A DNA stretch of 64,000 nucleotides from Achromobacter sp. MYb9 (GTDB lineage: Bacteria; Pseudomonadota; Gammaproteobacteria; Burkholderiales; Burkholderiaceae_B): the NCBI RefSeq assembly GCF_002975275.1, contig NZ_PCOQ01000003.1:308254-372253 (forward strand). The letters run 5' to 3'. A program made the translations under genes and the position numbers. Shown piece by piece: positions 17,256 to 25,601 of the stretch; positions within the stretch are counted from its first letter, which is position 1; the number at the start of each line of letters is the position of its first letter. Below the pieces are notes generated by a model. It was not told the origin of the DNA. It saw only the letters and a list, made by a program, of their open reading frames with translations, and did not search any database.

Positions 17256-19700
17256 TTAGAAGTCGAATTGCGCGGACAGCGATACCGAGCGCGGGCTGCC
17301 CATGTTCAACCAGCCGCCGCTGACGCCGGCGGCGGACGCCCAATAGCGCTTGTCGAACACGTTGTCCACCCCTAAGCGCAAGGTGACCGGCTTGGCGTTG
17401 GGCATGCTCAGCACGTACCGCGCGCCCAGGTCCAGCGTTGTCCACGCGGGAATCTTCTGCGTGTTGCCCGTGTTCACGTATTGCGAACTGGCGTGGTTGA
17501 CGCGTGCGGTCAGCGTCAACGACGGCACGAAAGCGGGATCCCATTCCACACCCGCGCGGTACACCCATTTGGGCGCGCCAGCCGCCTTGTCCCCGTCGTT
17601 CTTGCCGTCGGGCGTCGAGGTCAGCACGGCGTCCAGCAGCATCGCGCCGCCCAGCACCCGCACGCCGCGCACGGGTTCGCCCATGACTGAAAACTCCAGG
17701 CCGCGGTTGCGCTGTTCGCCATTCAGCGAATACAGCCGCGTGGCGGGGTCGTACTGGGCATTGGGCCGGGTGGCCTGGAAAGCGCTGACGGTGGCCATCC
17801 AGGTGTCCAGATCCACCTTGACGCCGGCCTCGTACTGCTTGCTCTTGTACGGGGCGAACACTTGTCCCGCGTTCAGGGCAAAGTCGGGCGCGGTGGGGCC
17901 CTTGTTCAACGCTTCCATGTAGTTGCCGTAGACCGAGACATTGCGCCAAGGTTTCACAACCACGCCCACGCCCGGCGTCGTGGCGCTCTTGTCGTAAGAA
18001 TTGCCAACGCCATTGGTGTAGTCGGTCACGTCCACGCGTTGATGCCGGATGCCGCCCATGATCAGCAGTCGGCCGTCCAGCATCGACATCGTGTCCGCCA
18101 GCACCACGCTGCTCAAGTTGCTGCGCGAGGTCATGGGCAGGTTGTCGAGATCCGTCGTGAAGTCCGGCTTGGGGTAGTAAATGGGGTTGTAGAGATTCGA
18201 CGCGCCTTCGCCGTTGTATTCGCGGGCCGCATAGTTCTTTTGCCACAGGCCGGTTGCGCCCACCGTCACCTCGTGCTGGATCGCGGCGGTCGAAAACGTG
18301 ACGCGCACGCCGGCTTCTCCGGTGGTCGAGCGGGTTTCGGCCGGGCGATACGAGAAGTACTCCAGGAAGTCCCCCTGCGAATTACTGATCACCGGTTCGG
18401 GCGACAGGATGTCGCGCTGCGAGTGCTGGCCACCCACGGCGGCGTACGCCGTCACGTTCGACGCGATGTCCACTTCGCCGCGTAGCATGCCGTATTGGGT
18501 TTTCGAATTGGCGTAATTCCATTTCTGCGTGGGGTTGACGTCTTTGCCCGGCGGCTTGGGAATCGAGAACGAGCCGGTGTCGACGAAGTACCACCATGCG
18601 CCGCGTTCGATCTTCAGGCGGTCGTAGCCCAGATCGGCCGACAGGCGCACCCGCTCGCTGCGGTAATCCAGGCCCACGGTGGCGTTGCCCATGGTGTTGT
18701 TGTTGTCGCGCACGGCGCCTTCGCCATTCCGGTAGACGCCGTTGACGCGGATGCCGAATTGGTCGGACTCGCCAAAACGCCGTCCGATATCGACGTGGCC
18801 GCCGAACTGCGAGCGCGAATCGTACGTGGCGGTAAAGCGGGTAAGGGGATCGTCTTCGGCCCGCTTGGGGACCAGATTGATGCTGGCGCCGATGCTGCCG
18901 CCCGGCGAAATGCCGCGCAGGAAGGCGGAGGTGCCTTTCAGCACTTCCACGCGTTCCACGGTTTCGACCGGCATTTTCGTGGGCGGCGCCACGCCGTACA
19001 AACCGCCATAAGTGATGTCCTCGCCCAATATGTTGAAGCCGCGCACGTGCGGCTGGTCGATGTAGCTGTCGCGCGGCCAGCCCGACACCACCGACGGATC
19101 ATTGGCCAGCACGTCGCCGATGCTGCGCGCTTGCTGATTTTCGATCAGCGCCGCCGTGTAGTTCATGGTGGAAAACGGCGTATCCATCACATCGCGGTTA
19201 CCCAGAATGCCGACCCGGCCGCCGGTGGCGACCTGCCCGCCGGGCGCCGGCGGAGGCGGTGTCCAGTTGTCGCGCATGCCGGTCACCGTGACGGGGCTGA
19301 GTGTTGTCACGCCGGGTTCCGCGGGGGCGCGGCGCAATTGGTAGGCGCTGCCACCGTCTTCCGCCACGGCCTCAAGCCCGGAGGCTTGCAGGATCCGGGC
19401 CAGCCCGCCGGATACGCTGTGGCTGCCCGACAGCCCCTGGCTGGACTTGCCTTGGGTCAGCGCGGGGTTGATCGCGATCAGTACATCGGCCTGCGCACCG
19501 AATTGCGCCAGCACGCTATCCAGGGTCCCGGCTGGGATGCGATAGTCGCGGGCGGCGGCTTGTGCTTGGGGTTGCGCGTGGGCCGTGGCGCAAGCGCCAG
19601 TGAACACGGCCGCCACGGCCAGCGCCGCTGCGGCCAGCCGGAAGGACGTGGGGGCTTGAACACCGCGGCGCGCGGCGAAATGAAAAGAATGCGGGGTCAT
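17256..19700 (-). CDS. TonB-dependent siderophore receptor with STN domain (system 2)
   Basis: An 814-residue outer-membrane receptor. Signal peptide to about residue 42 (ACATAHAQ). STN domain at about 50-125 (IPAGTLDSVLAQFGAQADVLIAI). The TonB box is TTLSPVTVTGMRDN. A characteristic LGNRDVMDTPFSTMNYTAALI plug segment is shared with receptor 4. The barrel ends SVSLSAQFDF with the terminal Phe needed for assembly. It belongs to system 2 with the upstream fecR and sigma genes on the same strand, and faces receptor 1 tail to tail. The siderophore is unknown. Confidence 0.93.
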   Translation of the reverse strand: MTPHSFHFAARRGVQAPTSFRLAAAALAVAAVFTGACATAHAQPQAQAAARDYRIPAGTLDSVLAQFGAQADVLIAINPALTQGKSSQGLSGSHSVSGGLARILQASGLEAVAEDGGSAYQLRRAPAEPGVTTLSPVTVTGMRDNWTPPPPAPGGQVATGGRVGILGNRDVMDTPFSTMNYTAALIENQQARSIGDVLANDPSVVSGWPRDSYIDQPHVRGFNILGEDITYGGLYGVAPPTKMPVETVERVEVLKGTSAFLRGISPGGSIGASINLVPKRAEDDPLTRFTATYDSRSQFGGHVDIGRRFGESDQFGIRVNGVYRNGEGAVRDNNNTMGNATVGLDYRSERVRLSADLGYDRLKIERGAWWYFVDTGSFSIPKPPGKDVNPTQKWNYANSKTQYGMLRGEVDIASNVTAYAAVGGQHSQRDILSPEPVISNSQGDFLEYFSYRPAETRSTTGEAGVRVTFSTAAIQHEVTVGATGLWQKNYAAREYNGEGASNLYNPIYYPKPDFTTDLDNLPMTSRSNLSSVVLADTMSMLDGRLLIMGGIRHQRVDVTDYTNGVGNSYDKSATTPGVGVVVKPWRNVSVYGNYMEALNKGPTAPDFALNAGQVFAPYKSKQYEAGVKVDLDTWMATVSAFQATRPNAQYDPATRLYSLNGEQRNRGLEFSVMGEPVRGVRVLGGAMLLDAVLTSTPDGKNDGDKAAGAPKWVYRAGVEWDPAFVPSLTLTARVNHASSQYVNTGNTQKIPAWTTLDLGARYVLSMPNAKPVTLRLGVDNVFDKRYWASAAGVSGGWLNMGSPRSVSLSAQFDF

Positions 19701-19786
19701 CGGCGTTGCGTTCCTTGGATGCCTTTGCCGCCAAATCGCGGCAGGCTTGCCGGTATGAAACGCGAGCGCTGGAAATCTGCCGGGCT

Positions 19787-19794
19787 GTTACAAA
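19787..19794 (-). promoter_or_regulatory. TTTGTAAC element between fecR 2 and receptor 2
   Basis: On the minus strand this reads TTTGTAAC, followed 24 bases later by CGTTTCAT. The junction of system 3 has GTTGTAAC with CGCTTCAT 25 bases later, so the two spacers share a two-part pattern that could be an ECF-sigma promoter. It lies between the fecR stop (19811) and the receptor ATG (19700). Confidence 0.4.
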
Positions 19795-19810
19795 ATACTT
19801 GGGAAAAGCG

Positions 19811-20815
19811 CTATTTCCGGCTGACGGTGACCCAGTAGCGGGTGCGGTACGTGAGCCGCAGGTCCAGCACCCGCGCGATCAGCGACAGCGCCTGATCCGT
19901 GCGGTCTAGCGGGAACGTGCCCGAGATTGGCAATGAGGCGATGTCGGGGTCGCATCGCACGATGCCTCGGCGGTACCGCGCCAGTTCGGCCAGGCATTGC
20001 GCAAGCGGCATGCGTTCGGCCATCAGCACGCCGTGCGTCCAGGATTCGGCCGATAGGCCCAATTCGGCGGGCGTCGATACGCGGTCGTCGCGCAAGTCGG
20101 CGCCCTGGCCGGCCTCCAGCAGAACGGATGGGCCGGTGCGCGGTTGCAGGCGCACGATTCCTTCGAACAGCGCCACCCGGACATGGCCTTCGCCCGTATC
20201 GCGCACGCTGAAGCGGGTGCCCACGGGCGAGATGGTGCCGTGGCGGGTATCCACGCGTAGCGGGCGCCGGCTGGCCTGCGTGCCGGACGTCACCATGATC
20301 TCGCCGGCCAGCAGGACGACGCGTCGCACGCCGTCTTCGTCGCGAACGTCGAGGGCGGTGCCGGTGTTCATCAGCAAGCGCGCGCCGTCGTCCAGCACGA
20401 CCTCGCGGCGTTCGCCCGCGCCGGTGCGGTAATCGGCAAAGGTTGCCCGCAAGGGATTCATGCCTTCCAGCGACCAGGCCATTGCGCCCACGCCGCCGGC
20501 AGTCAGACCCAAGGCCAGGAAGCGGCGCCGGCCGCGCTGGCGTGCGACCTGTTCGATGGCGCTGCGTGCGGCGGGCCCTTGCAGGCGGTCCACCGCGCCG
20601 GGCATGGCAAGCAGGGCGCAGACCCGTTGCCAGGCGGCTTCGTGATGCGGGTGCGCCGCGCGCCAGCGCGTACAGGCGTCGGCCACGCCAGGATCGCCAG
20701 GCGATGACTGCAATTGCACCAGGTGGGTGGCCGCCTGTTGGACCACGGCGGGCGGCAACGGCACGGCGTTCGGGTCGCGCTGGAACAGGGGCGGCCCGTC
20801 GCTGCCGGCGTTCAC
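19811..20815 (-). CDS. FecR-type anti-sigma/transducer (system 2)
   Basis: A 334-residue FecR family protein: N-terminal DUF4880-like region (CTRWRAAHPHHEAAWQRV), one membrane helix near residues 96-113 (RRRFLALGLTAGGVGAMAW), the periplasmic FecR domain (ERREVVLDDGARLLMNTGTALDV; TISPVGTRFSVRDTGEGHVRVALFEG) and a C-terminal STN-like segment (PLAQCLAELARYRRGIVRCDP). I chose GTG 20815 because it overlaps the sigma stop as GTGA, as in system 3; ATG 20836 is possible. It should sense occupancy of receptor 2 and control sigma 2. Confidence 0.9.
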   Translation of the reverse strand: MNAGSDGPPLFQRDPNAVPLPPAVVQQAATHLVQLQSSPGDPGVADACTRWRAAHPHHEAAWQRVCALLAMPGAVDRLQGPAARSAIEQVARQRGRRRFLALGLTAGGVGAMAWSLEGMNPLRATFADYRTGAGERREVVLDDGARLLMNTGTALDVRDEDGVRRVVLLAGEIMVTSGTQASRRPLRVDTRHGTISPVGTRFSVRDTGEGHVRVALFEGIVRLQPRTGPSVLLEAGQGADLRDDRVSTPAELGLSAESWTHGVLMAERMPLAQCLAELARYRRGIVRCDPDIASLPISGTFPLDRTDQALSLIARVLDLRLTYRTRYWVTVSRK

Positions 20816-21336
20816 GCGTAGACCGCCTGATAGCAATGGGCGATTGCCTTCACCATGTCTTTTTGCACGACATTCAGCGTGAGTTTCATGTGGCCGGCGA
20901 TTTCGCGGTAGCTCATGCCTTCCAGTTGGGCCATGAGGAAGATGCTGCGCGCGCGGGCAGGCAGGTCCGCCAGTACGCGGGAGATCGCCGACAAGGCTTC
21001 GACCACCAGGGCGCGCTCTTCTTCAGACGGTTGCACGGCGTCCGGCTGGCTGGCCAGCGCTTGCAAGTAGCTGCGTTCCAGCGCCAGGCGGCGGTAATAG
21101 TTGGCCGTCAGCCGGGCGGCCACGGTGGTGAGGTAGGCGCGCGGTTCTCGCACGCTGGCGACGGATCCGGCGCACAGGATGCGTTCGAACACATCGTGCG
21201 CCAGGTCGGCGGCGTTATCGGCGTCGCCGCCGAGCTTGCGGCGTAACAGGTCCTGCAGCCAGCGGTGGTTATCCCGGTAGAGGCGGTTCAGGTCATGGTC
21301 AGGCCCGGCGTCCGCCGCCATGCAATGGCTGCTCAT
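20812..21336 (-). CDS. FecI-type ECF sigma factor (system 2)
   Basis: A 174-residue ECF sigma factor. Region 2: DADNAADLAHDVFERIL and AYLTTVAARLTANYYRR. Region 4: LADLPARARSIFLMAQLEGMSYREIAGHMKLTLNVVQKDMVKAI. The ATG at 21336 has GGGGAG just upstream; longer in-frame starts run into the shared regulatory region. It is divergent from the sigma gene of system 3, and a pair of Fur-like boxes lies between them. It should direct transcription of receptor 2 when released by FecR 2. Confidence 0.92.
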   Translation of the reverse strand: MSSHCMAADAGPDHDLNRLYRDNHRWLQDLLRRKLGGDADNAADLAHDVFERILCAGSVASVREPRAYLTTVAARLTANYYRRLALERSYLQALASQPDAVQPSEEERALVVEALSAISRVLADLPARARSIFLMAQLEGMSYREIAGHMKLTLNVVQKDMVKAIAHCYQAVYA

Positions 21337-21379
21337 GCTGCTCCCCAGTGCGAATTCGCGGTTCTTGTAAACGGATCGA

Positions 21380-21407
21380 AGATAATTATAATTGCGAATC
21401 ATTTTCA
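21380..21407. promoter_or_regulatory. Tandem Fur-like boxes in the divergent sigma 2/sigma 3 promoter region
   Basis: Two adjacent 7-1-7 matches to TGATAATnATTATCA: AGATAATTATAATTG (21380-21394, 10 of 14) and TGCGAATCATTTTCA (21393-21407, 11 of 14). The region is strikingly AT-rich within GC-rich DNA and serves two divergent ECF sigma genes, so one Fur-binding region could repress both systems together. Confidence 0.7.
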
Positions 21408-21448
21408 TTGTGTATGGATATCTGGCGGCGACGCCGGGGCGCCACGTC

Positions 21449-21958
21449 ATGCCTTCTTCTTCATTCGCCCCTCGCGCCGAGGTGCAATCCGTCTATCTGG
21501 CCCACCACCAATGGTTGCGGGGCGTGCTGCAGCGCAAGCTGGGGAATGCGTCCGATGCGGCCGACGTGGCGCACGACACCTTCGAACGGCTGATCCGCGC
21601 GAATGTGCGCGAACCGCTGAGCGAGCCGCGCGCCTATCTGCGCACGATCGCCACGCGGCTGCTGATCGGCCGCGCGCGCCGGGCGGCGCTGGAGACGGCC
21701 TATGCCGAATCACTGGCGTTGCAGCCGGCCGCGGTTGAACCGTCGGTGGAAGCCCGGGCGTTGATCCTGGAGGCGCTGGAACAGGTGTGCGAATTGCTGG
21801 ACAGTCTGCCGATGATGAGTCGCCGGATTTTCCTGATGGCACAGATCGATGGCTTGTCCTACGCCGAAATCGGGCAGCAGCTGGGCCTGACGCCCAACGC
21901 GGTGCAGAAGTCGCTGGCGCGCGCGCTGGTGCATTGCTATACGGTGGTCTACGGGTGA
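21449..21958 (+). CDS. FecI-type ECF sigma factor (system 3)
   Basis: A 169-residue ECF sigma factor closely resembling sigma 2. Region 2 reads ASDAADVAHDTFERLI and AYLRTIATRLLIGRARR; region 4 reads LDSLPMMSRRIFLMAQIDGLSYAEIGQQLGLTPNAVQKSLARAL. The ATG at 21449 was preferred over an upstream in-frame start at 21392, which would begin inside the Fur-like boxes. The stop overlaps the next gene's GTG start (GTGA). Sigma 2 and sigma 3 are probably duplicates of each other. Confidence 0.92.
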   Translation: MPSSSFAPRAEVQSVYLAHHQWLRGVLQRKLGNASDAADVAHDTFERLIRANVREPLSEPRAYLRTIATRLLIGRARRAALETAYAESLALQPAAVEPSVEARALILEALEQVCELLDSLPMMSRRIFLMAQIDGLSYAEIGQQLGLTPNAVQKSLARALVHCYTVVYG

Positions 21959-22974
21959 GCGTCGGTCGGATGGACAGCGCCAAGCTGCTGCGGCCGCATG
22001 CGCCCGAGGCGGGCCGGATCGATCCCAAGGTCATCCGCCAGGCCGCTGACTGGTGGGCGCGCCTGCGCGAGGGCGCGACCGACGCCGACCGCGCGGGGTT
22101 CGAGCGCTGGCGCCAGGCCCAGCCTGCCCATGAATTGGCGTGGCAGCGGCTGAGCGCGCTGACGCGCGACGTGTCGCTGGGCGTGACCGAGGCGGGCAGC
22201 GGCGTGGCCGGACGCACGTTGCGACAGGCGCCGCTGATCCAGTCGCGCCGCAACGCGATCCGCTGGATGGTGTCGGCCGCCGGGATAGGCCTCGCGGCGT
22301 GGGCGGTGGGCGAACGCGGCGCGATCCGCCGCCTTAGCGCCGACCTGCGCACCGGCACGGGTGAACGGCGGGTGCTGACGTTGCCGGACGGCGCGCTGCT
22401 GGAACTGAACACGGGCAGCGCGGTGGACCTGCGCTATACCGCCAGCCATCGCGAATTGGTGCTGCGCGAAGGCGAGATCCTTGTGACCACGGCGCAAGAT
22501 CCGCAAGGCCGTCCCTTCACGGTACGCACGCGCAGCGGTGTGCTGACGCCCGTCGGGACGCGCTTCCTGGTGCGCGACCTGGACGAGGGCAGAGCGATGC
22601 GCGTGGCGGTGTTGGAAGGCGCGGTGGACGTGCGCGGCCTGGGGCCCGCCGATGCGCCCCGGCGCGTACCGGCCGGTGAACAGGCCGACTTCTCGCCCGG
22701 TGCGGGTGTCGTGGCCGGGCCGCTGGCGCCCGCGACCACTGCCTGGCTGAACGGCATGTTCATCGCCGATGAACTGCCCTTGTCGGACTTCCTGCGCGAA
22801 CTGGGGCGCTATCGTCCCGGCCTGTTGAACTGTTCCGACGCGGCGGGCGCGCTCCGGGTCGTGGGCGCCTTTCCGCTGGCCGATACCGACAAGGTACTCG
22901 CCATGCTGCAAGAAGTGCTGCCCGTGCGCGTTCGCCACTACACGCGTTATTGGGTCACGGTCGGGCTCGCGTGA
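21955..22974 (+). CDS. FecR-type anti-sigma/transducer (system 3)
   Basis: A 339-residue FecR protein: DUF4880-like N-terminus (ADWWARLREGATDADRAGFERWRQAQP), a membrane helix near residues 98-118 (IRWMVSAAGIGLAAWAVG), the periplasmic FecR domain (ERRVLTLPDGALLELNTGSAVDL; VLTPVGTRFLVRDLDEG) and an STN-like C-terminus (PLSDFLRELGRYRPGLLNCSD). The GTG at 21955 overlaps the sigma stop; ATG 21970 is an alternative. The full set sigma-FecR-receptor lies in order on one strand. Confidence 0.91.
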   Translation: MSVGRMDSAKLLRPHAPEAGRIDPKVIRQAADWWARLREGATDADRAGFERWRQAQPAHELAWQRLSALTRDVSLGVTEAGSGVAGRTLRQAPLIQSRRNAIRWMVSAAGIGLAAWAVGERGAIRRLSADLRTGTGERRVLTLPDGALLELNTGSAVDLRYTASHRELVLREGEILVTTAQDPQGRPFTVRTRSGVLTPVGTRFLVRDLDEGRAMRVAVLEGAVDVRGLGPADAPRRVPAGEQADFSPGAGVVAGPLAPATTAWLNGMFIADELPLSDFLRELGRYRPGLLNCSDAAGALRVVGAFPLADTDKVLAMLQEVLPVRVRHYTRYWVTVGLA

Positions 22975-23000
22975 GCCGCGCTTCCGTGTCTTGCGTCCGA

Positions 23001-23008
23001 GTTGTAAC
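23001..23008 (+). promoter_or_regulatory. GTTGTAAC element between fecR 3 and receptor 3
   Basis: GTTGTAAC starting 27 bp after the fecR stop and about 103 bp before the receptor ATG, followed 25 bases later by CGCTTCAT. It matches the arrangement in system 2 and is a candidate for part of a sigma-3-dependent promoter. Confidence 0.4.
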
Positions 23009-23111
23009 TGGAACGGCGGAAATCCTGACTTCGCGCTTCATGTAAGGAAAGCAGCCGGTACGGTCCGTCTCCACGGCTGCGCCGATCCTTCATGTGCCAG
23101 GGAATCCTCTC

Positions 23112-25574
23112 ATGTCTTCTCGTCCTGCCCGCGCCGCGGTCCTTGCCCGCTTTACCTTGCCCCTTACCCGCCTGAGCGCCGCGCTGCGCCTGGCGCTGCC
23201 TGCCGTCGTACTGGCCGCGCCGTGGCCGTCCGCCGTGCACGCGCAGGCAGGGGCGGGCCAGCAGGGCGTCGCCTTCAGTATCCCGGCGGGTCCGCTCAGC
23301 GCGGCGCTTGGGACGTTTGGCGTGCAGGCCGGTGTCATGGTGGCGTCCGATCCCGCCTTGACGGCAAGCGCCCGGACCGGTGGCGTGACGGGCACGTATC
23401 CGGTGGGTGCCGCGCTGGAGCGCTTGCTGGCGGGCACGGGCTTGCAAGCGGTGGCGCGGCCCGAGGGCGGCTTCCGCTTGCGGCAAGCTCCCGTTGCGGG
23501 CCAGGCCGCGACGCTGGCGCCGGTGACCGTGACGGGCAGCTACAACGCCACCACGGACGGAACGGCGTCATACACGTCGCCGGCCGTCACCATCGGCAAG
23601 ACCACCCAGGCCCTGAAGGACATTCCGCAGTCCATCACCGTGCTGACCCGCCAACGCATGGATGACCAGGACATGACGAGCCTGCCTGACGCCATCAACA
23701 ACACGGCGGGCATGGTGGGCGTGCAGGGCGTGGGGCCGGGCGTGGCGATCAACGCCCGCGGCTTCCCCGTGGACCTGCTGCAATACGACGGCGTGGCGCT
23801 GCTGCGCAACAGCTACAGCCTGGGCAACTGGGAGCAGGATTCGCTGGTGTTCTACGACCGCGTGGAAATTCTGCGCGGCGCGGCGGGTTTGCTGCAAGGC
23901 GCCGGCAGCCCAGGCGGCGCGATCAACCTGGTGCGCAAGCGCGGGGGCGCGGAGCCGTCGGTGGTCATCACCGGCAAGGCCGGATCGTGGGACCACTATG
24001 GCCTGCAGCTGGACGCGGGCGGCCCGTTGAACGCGGCAGGCACGTTGCGCGGCCGCGTGGTCGTGGACGAGGACCGGAGCGATTCCTTCGTCGACTACGC
24101 GTGGGAAAAGACGCGCAACCTGTATGCCGCGCTGGATTTCGACGTGACCGAGGACACCACGGTCGGCATCGGCATCAGCAATCGATATAGCCGTTCGCGG
24201 CCGATGTTCGTGGCCTATCCGCGCTACGAGGATGGCGGCGACATCGATCTGCCGCGTTCGACCTTCACCGGGTCTACCTGGAACCGCGCGAAGAACGATC
24301 AGACCATCTTCAACGCCGACGTGACCCACCGCTTTAACGACGCGTGGCGGTTCAGGCTGGCCGGCGTTGCCATGAACGAGAAGAACACGACGGTGCATCA
24401 GCGCGCAGTCGGCCCCATCATGCCGGACGGGAGTGGGCTGGACTACGGCAACTTCGGCGTGGACTTCAAGAGCAAGCAGCGTGGGCTGGACATGTCGGTC
24501 AGCGGCAACTTCACCGCGCTGGGCATGCAACAAGAGGTGGTCGTGGGCGCGGCCTACTCCAAGCTGACGACGGCGGACCGCTTCACGCGTGCCTGGCAGT
24601 CCGGCGGCAACGTGTTCGATATCGACCACCATCGCCCGTGGCAGGACATGGACAGCATCGCCGCGGCAAGCGGCTATGACTCGCGCAGCAGCTACGACAT
24701 TCGCCAGAAAGGGCTCTACGGCACGTGGCGCGTCAAGCCCACCGAGTCGTTGGCGCTGATCGGCGGCGGCCGCGTGGGCTGGTACGACTACGGCTATTCC
24801 AGCGGCGGCAGCACCACTACCTCGACCACGTCGGGCAAGTTCATTCCCTATGTCGGCCTGGTCTACTCGCTGACCGACAACTGGTCCGCCTACACCAGCT
24901 ACACCACCGTGTTCGAACCCCAGACCGCGCGCGGCGTGGACGGCAGCCTGCTCAAGCCGATCGAGGGCAACAATTACGAAGTCGGCGTCAAGGGCGAACT
25001 GATGGAGGGCCGCGTGAATACATCGCTGGCGGTGTTCCGCTACGACCACAAGAACCGTGCGGTCAATGACTACGACGCCGGCTTCGCGTGCGACGGCTGG
25101 TATTGCTCGCGCGCGTCGGGCAAAGTGCGCAGCCAGGGCGTCGAAGCCGAGATCTCGGGTGAAGTGCTCAAGGGCCTGGAGCTGTACGCCGGCTACACCT
25201 ACAACACCACCAAGTACCTGTCGGACCCGGACAACCAGGGCGCGGTCTTCAACACCTGGACGCCCAAGCACATGTTGCGCCTGTGGGCCAACTACAAGCT
25301 GCCGGGCATGATGAACCGCGTCAGCGTGGGCGCTGGCGTCAACACGCAGACCGACACGATCAGTTCGGACCGCGAGTTCAAGCTGGCCGGCTTCACGGTC
25401 TGGAATGCGCGCCTGGGCTACCAGGCCACGCCGGAACTGAGCTTCGCCCTGAACCTGAACAACGTGTTCGACAAGAAGTACTACGTGCCGTCCTACAACA
25501 CGCTGTCCGGCAACAACTACTACGGCGAGCCGCGCAATGTAATGCTGACGGTGCGCTACGCGCCCAAGCTGTAG
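23112..25574 (+). CDS. TonB-dependent siderophore receptor with STN domain (system 3)
   Basis: An 820-residue outer-membrane receptor. Signal peptide to about residue 45 (SAVHAQA), STN domain next (IPAGPLSAALGTFGVQAGVMVA), then TonB box TLAPVTVTG, plug (DIPQSITVLTRQRMDDQDM; YDRVEILRGAAGLLQGAGSPGGAINLVRK) and the barrel with the FDKKYY...NNYYGEPRN signature near the end. The chain ends RYAPKL, so it lacks the usual terminal Phe. The ATG at 23112 was chosen over GTG 23094 because of the AGGGA upstream. The sequence is closest in style to receptor 1 of this window. Confidence 0.92.
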   Translation: MSSRPARAAVLARFTLPLTRLSAALRLALPAVVLAAPWPSAVHAQAGAGQQGVAFSIPAGPLSAALGTFGVQAGVMVASDPALTASARTGGVTGTYPVGAALERLLAGTGLQAVARPEGGFRLRQAPVAGQAATLAPVTVTGSYNATTDGTASYTSPAVTIGKTTQALKDIPQSITVLTRQRMDDQDMTSLPDAINNTAGMVGVQGVGPGVAINARGFPVDLLQYDGVALLRNSYSLGNWEQDSLVFYDRVEILRGAAGLLQGAGSPGGAINLVRKRGGAEPSVVITGKAGSWDHYGLQLDAGGPLNAAGTLRGRVVVDEDRSDSFVDYAWEKTRNLYAALDFDVTEDTTVGIGISNRYSRSRPMFVAYPRYEDGGDIDLPRSTFTGSTWNRAKNDQTIFNADVTHRFNDAWRFRLAGVAMNEKNTTVHQRAVGPIMPDGSGLDYGNFGVDFKSKQRGLDMSVSGNFTALGMQQEVVVGAAYSKLTTADRFTRAWQSGGNVFDIDHHRPWQDMDSIAAASGYDSRSSYDIRQKGLYGTWRVKPTESLALIGGGRVGWYDYGYSSGGSTTTSTTSGKFIPYVGLVYSLTDNWSAYTSYTTVFEPQTARGVDGSLLKPIEGNNYEVGVKGELMEGRVNTSLAVFRYDHKNRAVNDYDAGFACDGWYCSRASGKVRSQGVEAEISGEVLKGLELYAGYTYNTTKYLSDPDNQGAVFNTWTPKHMLRLWANYKLPGMMNRVSVGAGVNTQTDTISSDREFKLAGFTVWNARLGYQATPELSFALNLNNVFDKKYYVPSYNTLSGNNYYGEPRNVMLTVRYAPKL

Positions 25575-25601
25575 TTCACGGCGGGAGAACGCGGCGCGAG
25601 G

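Noticed and set aside
15622..18246. A very long open frame on the minus strand across receptor 1 and receptor 2
   Set aside because: It lies antisense to receptor 1 and out of frame with receptor 2, and encodes low-complexity Arg/Gly/His-rich sequence; an artefact of high GC.
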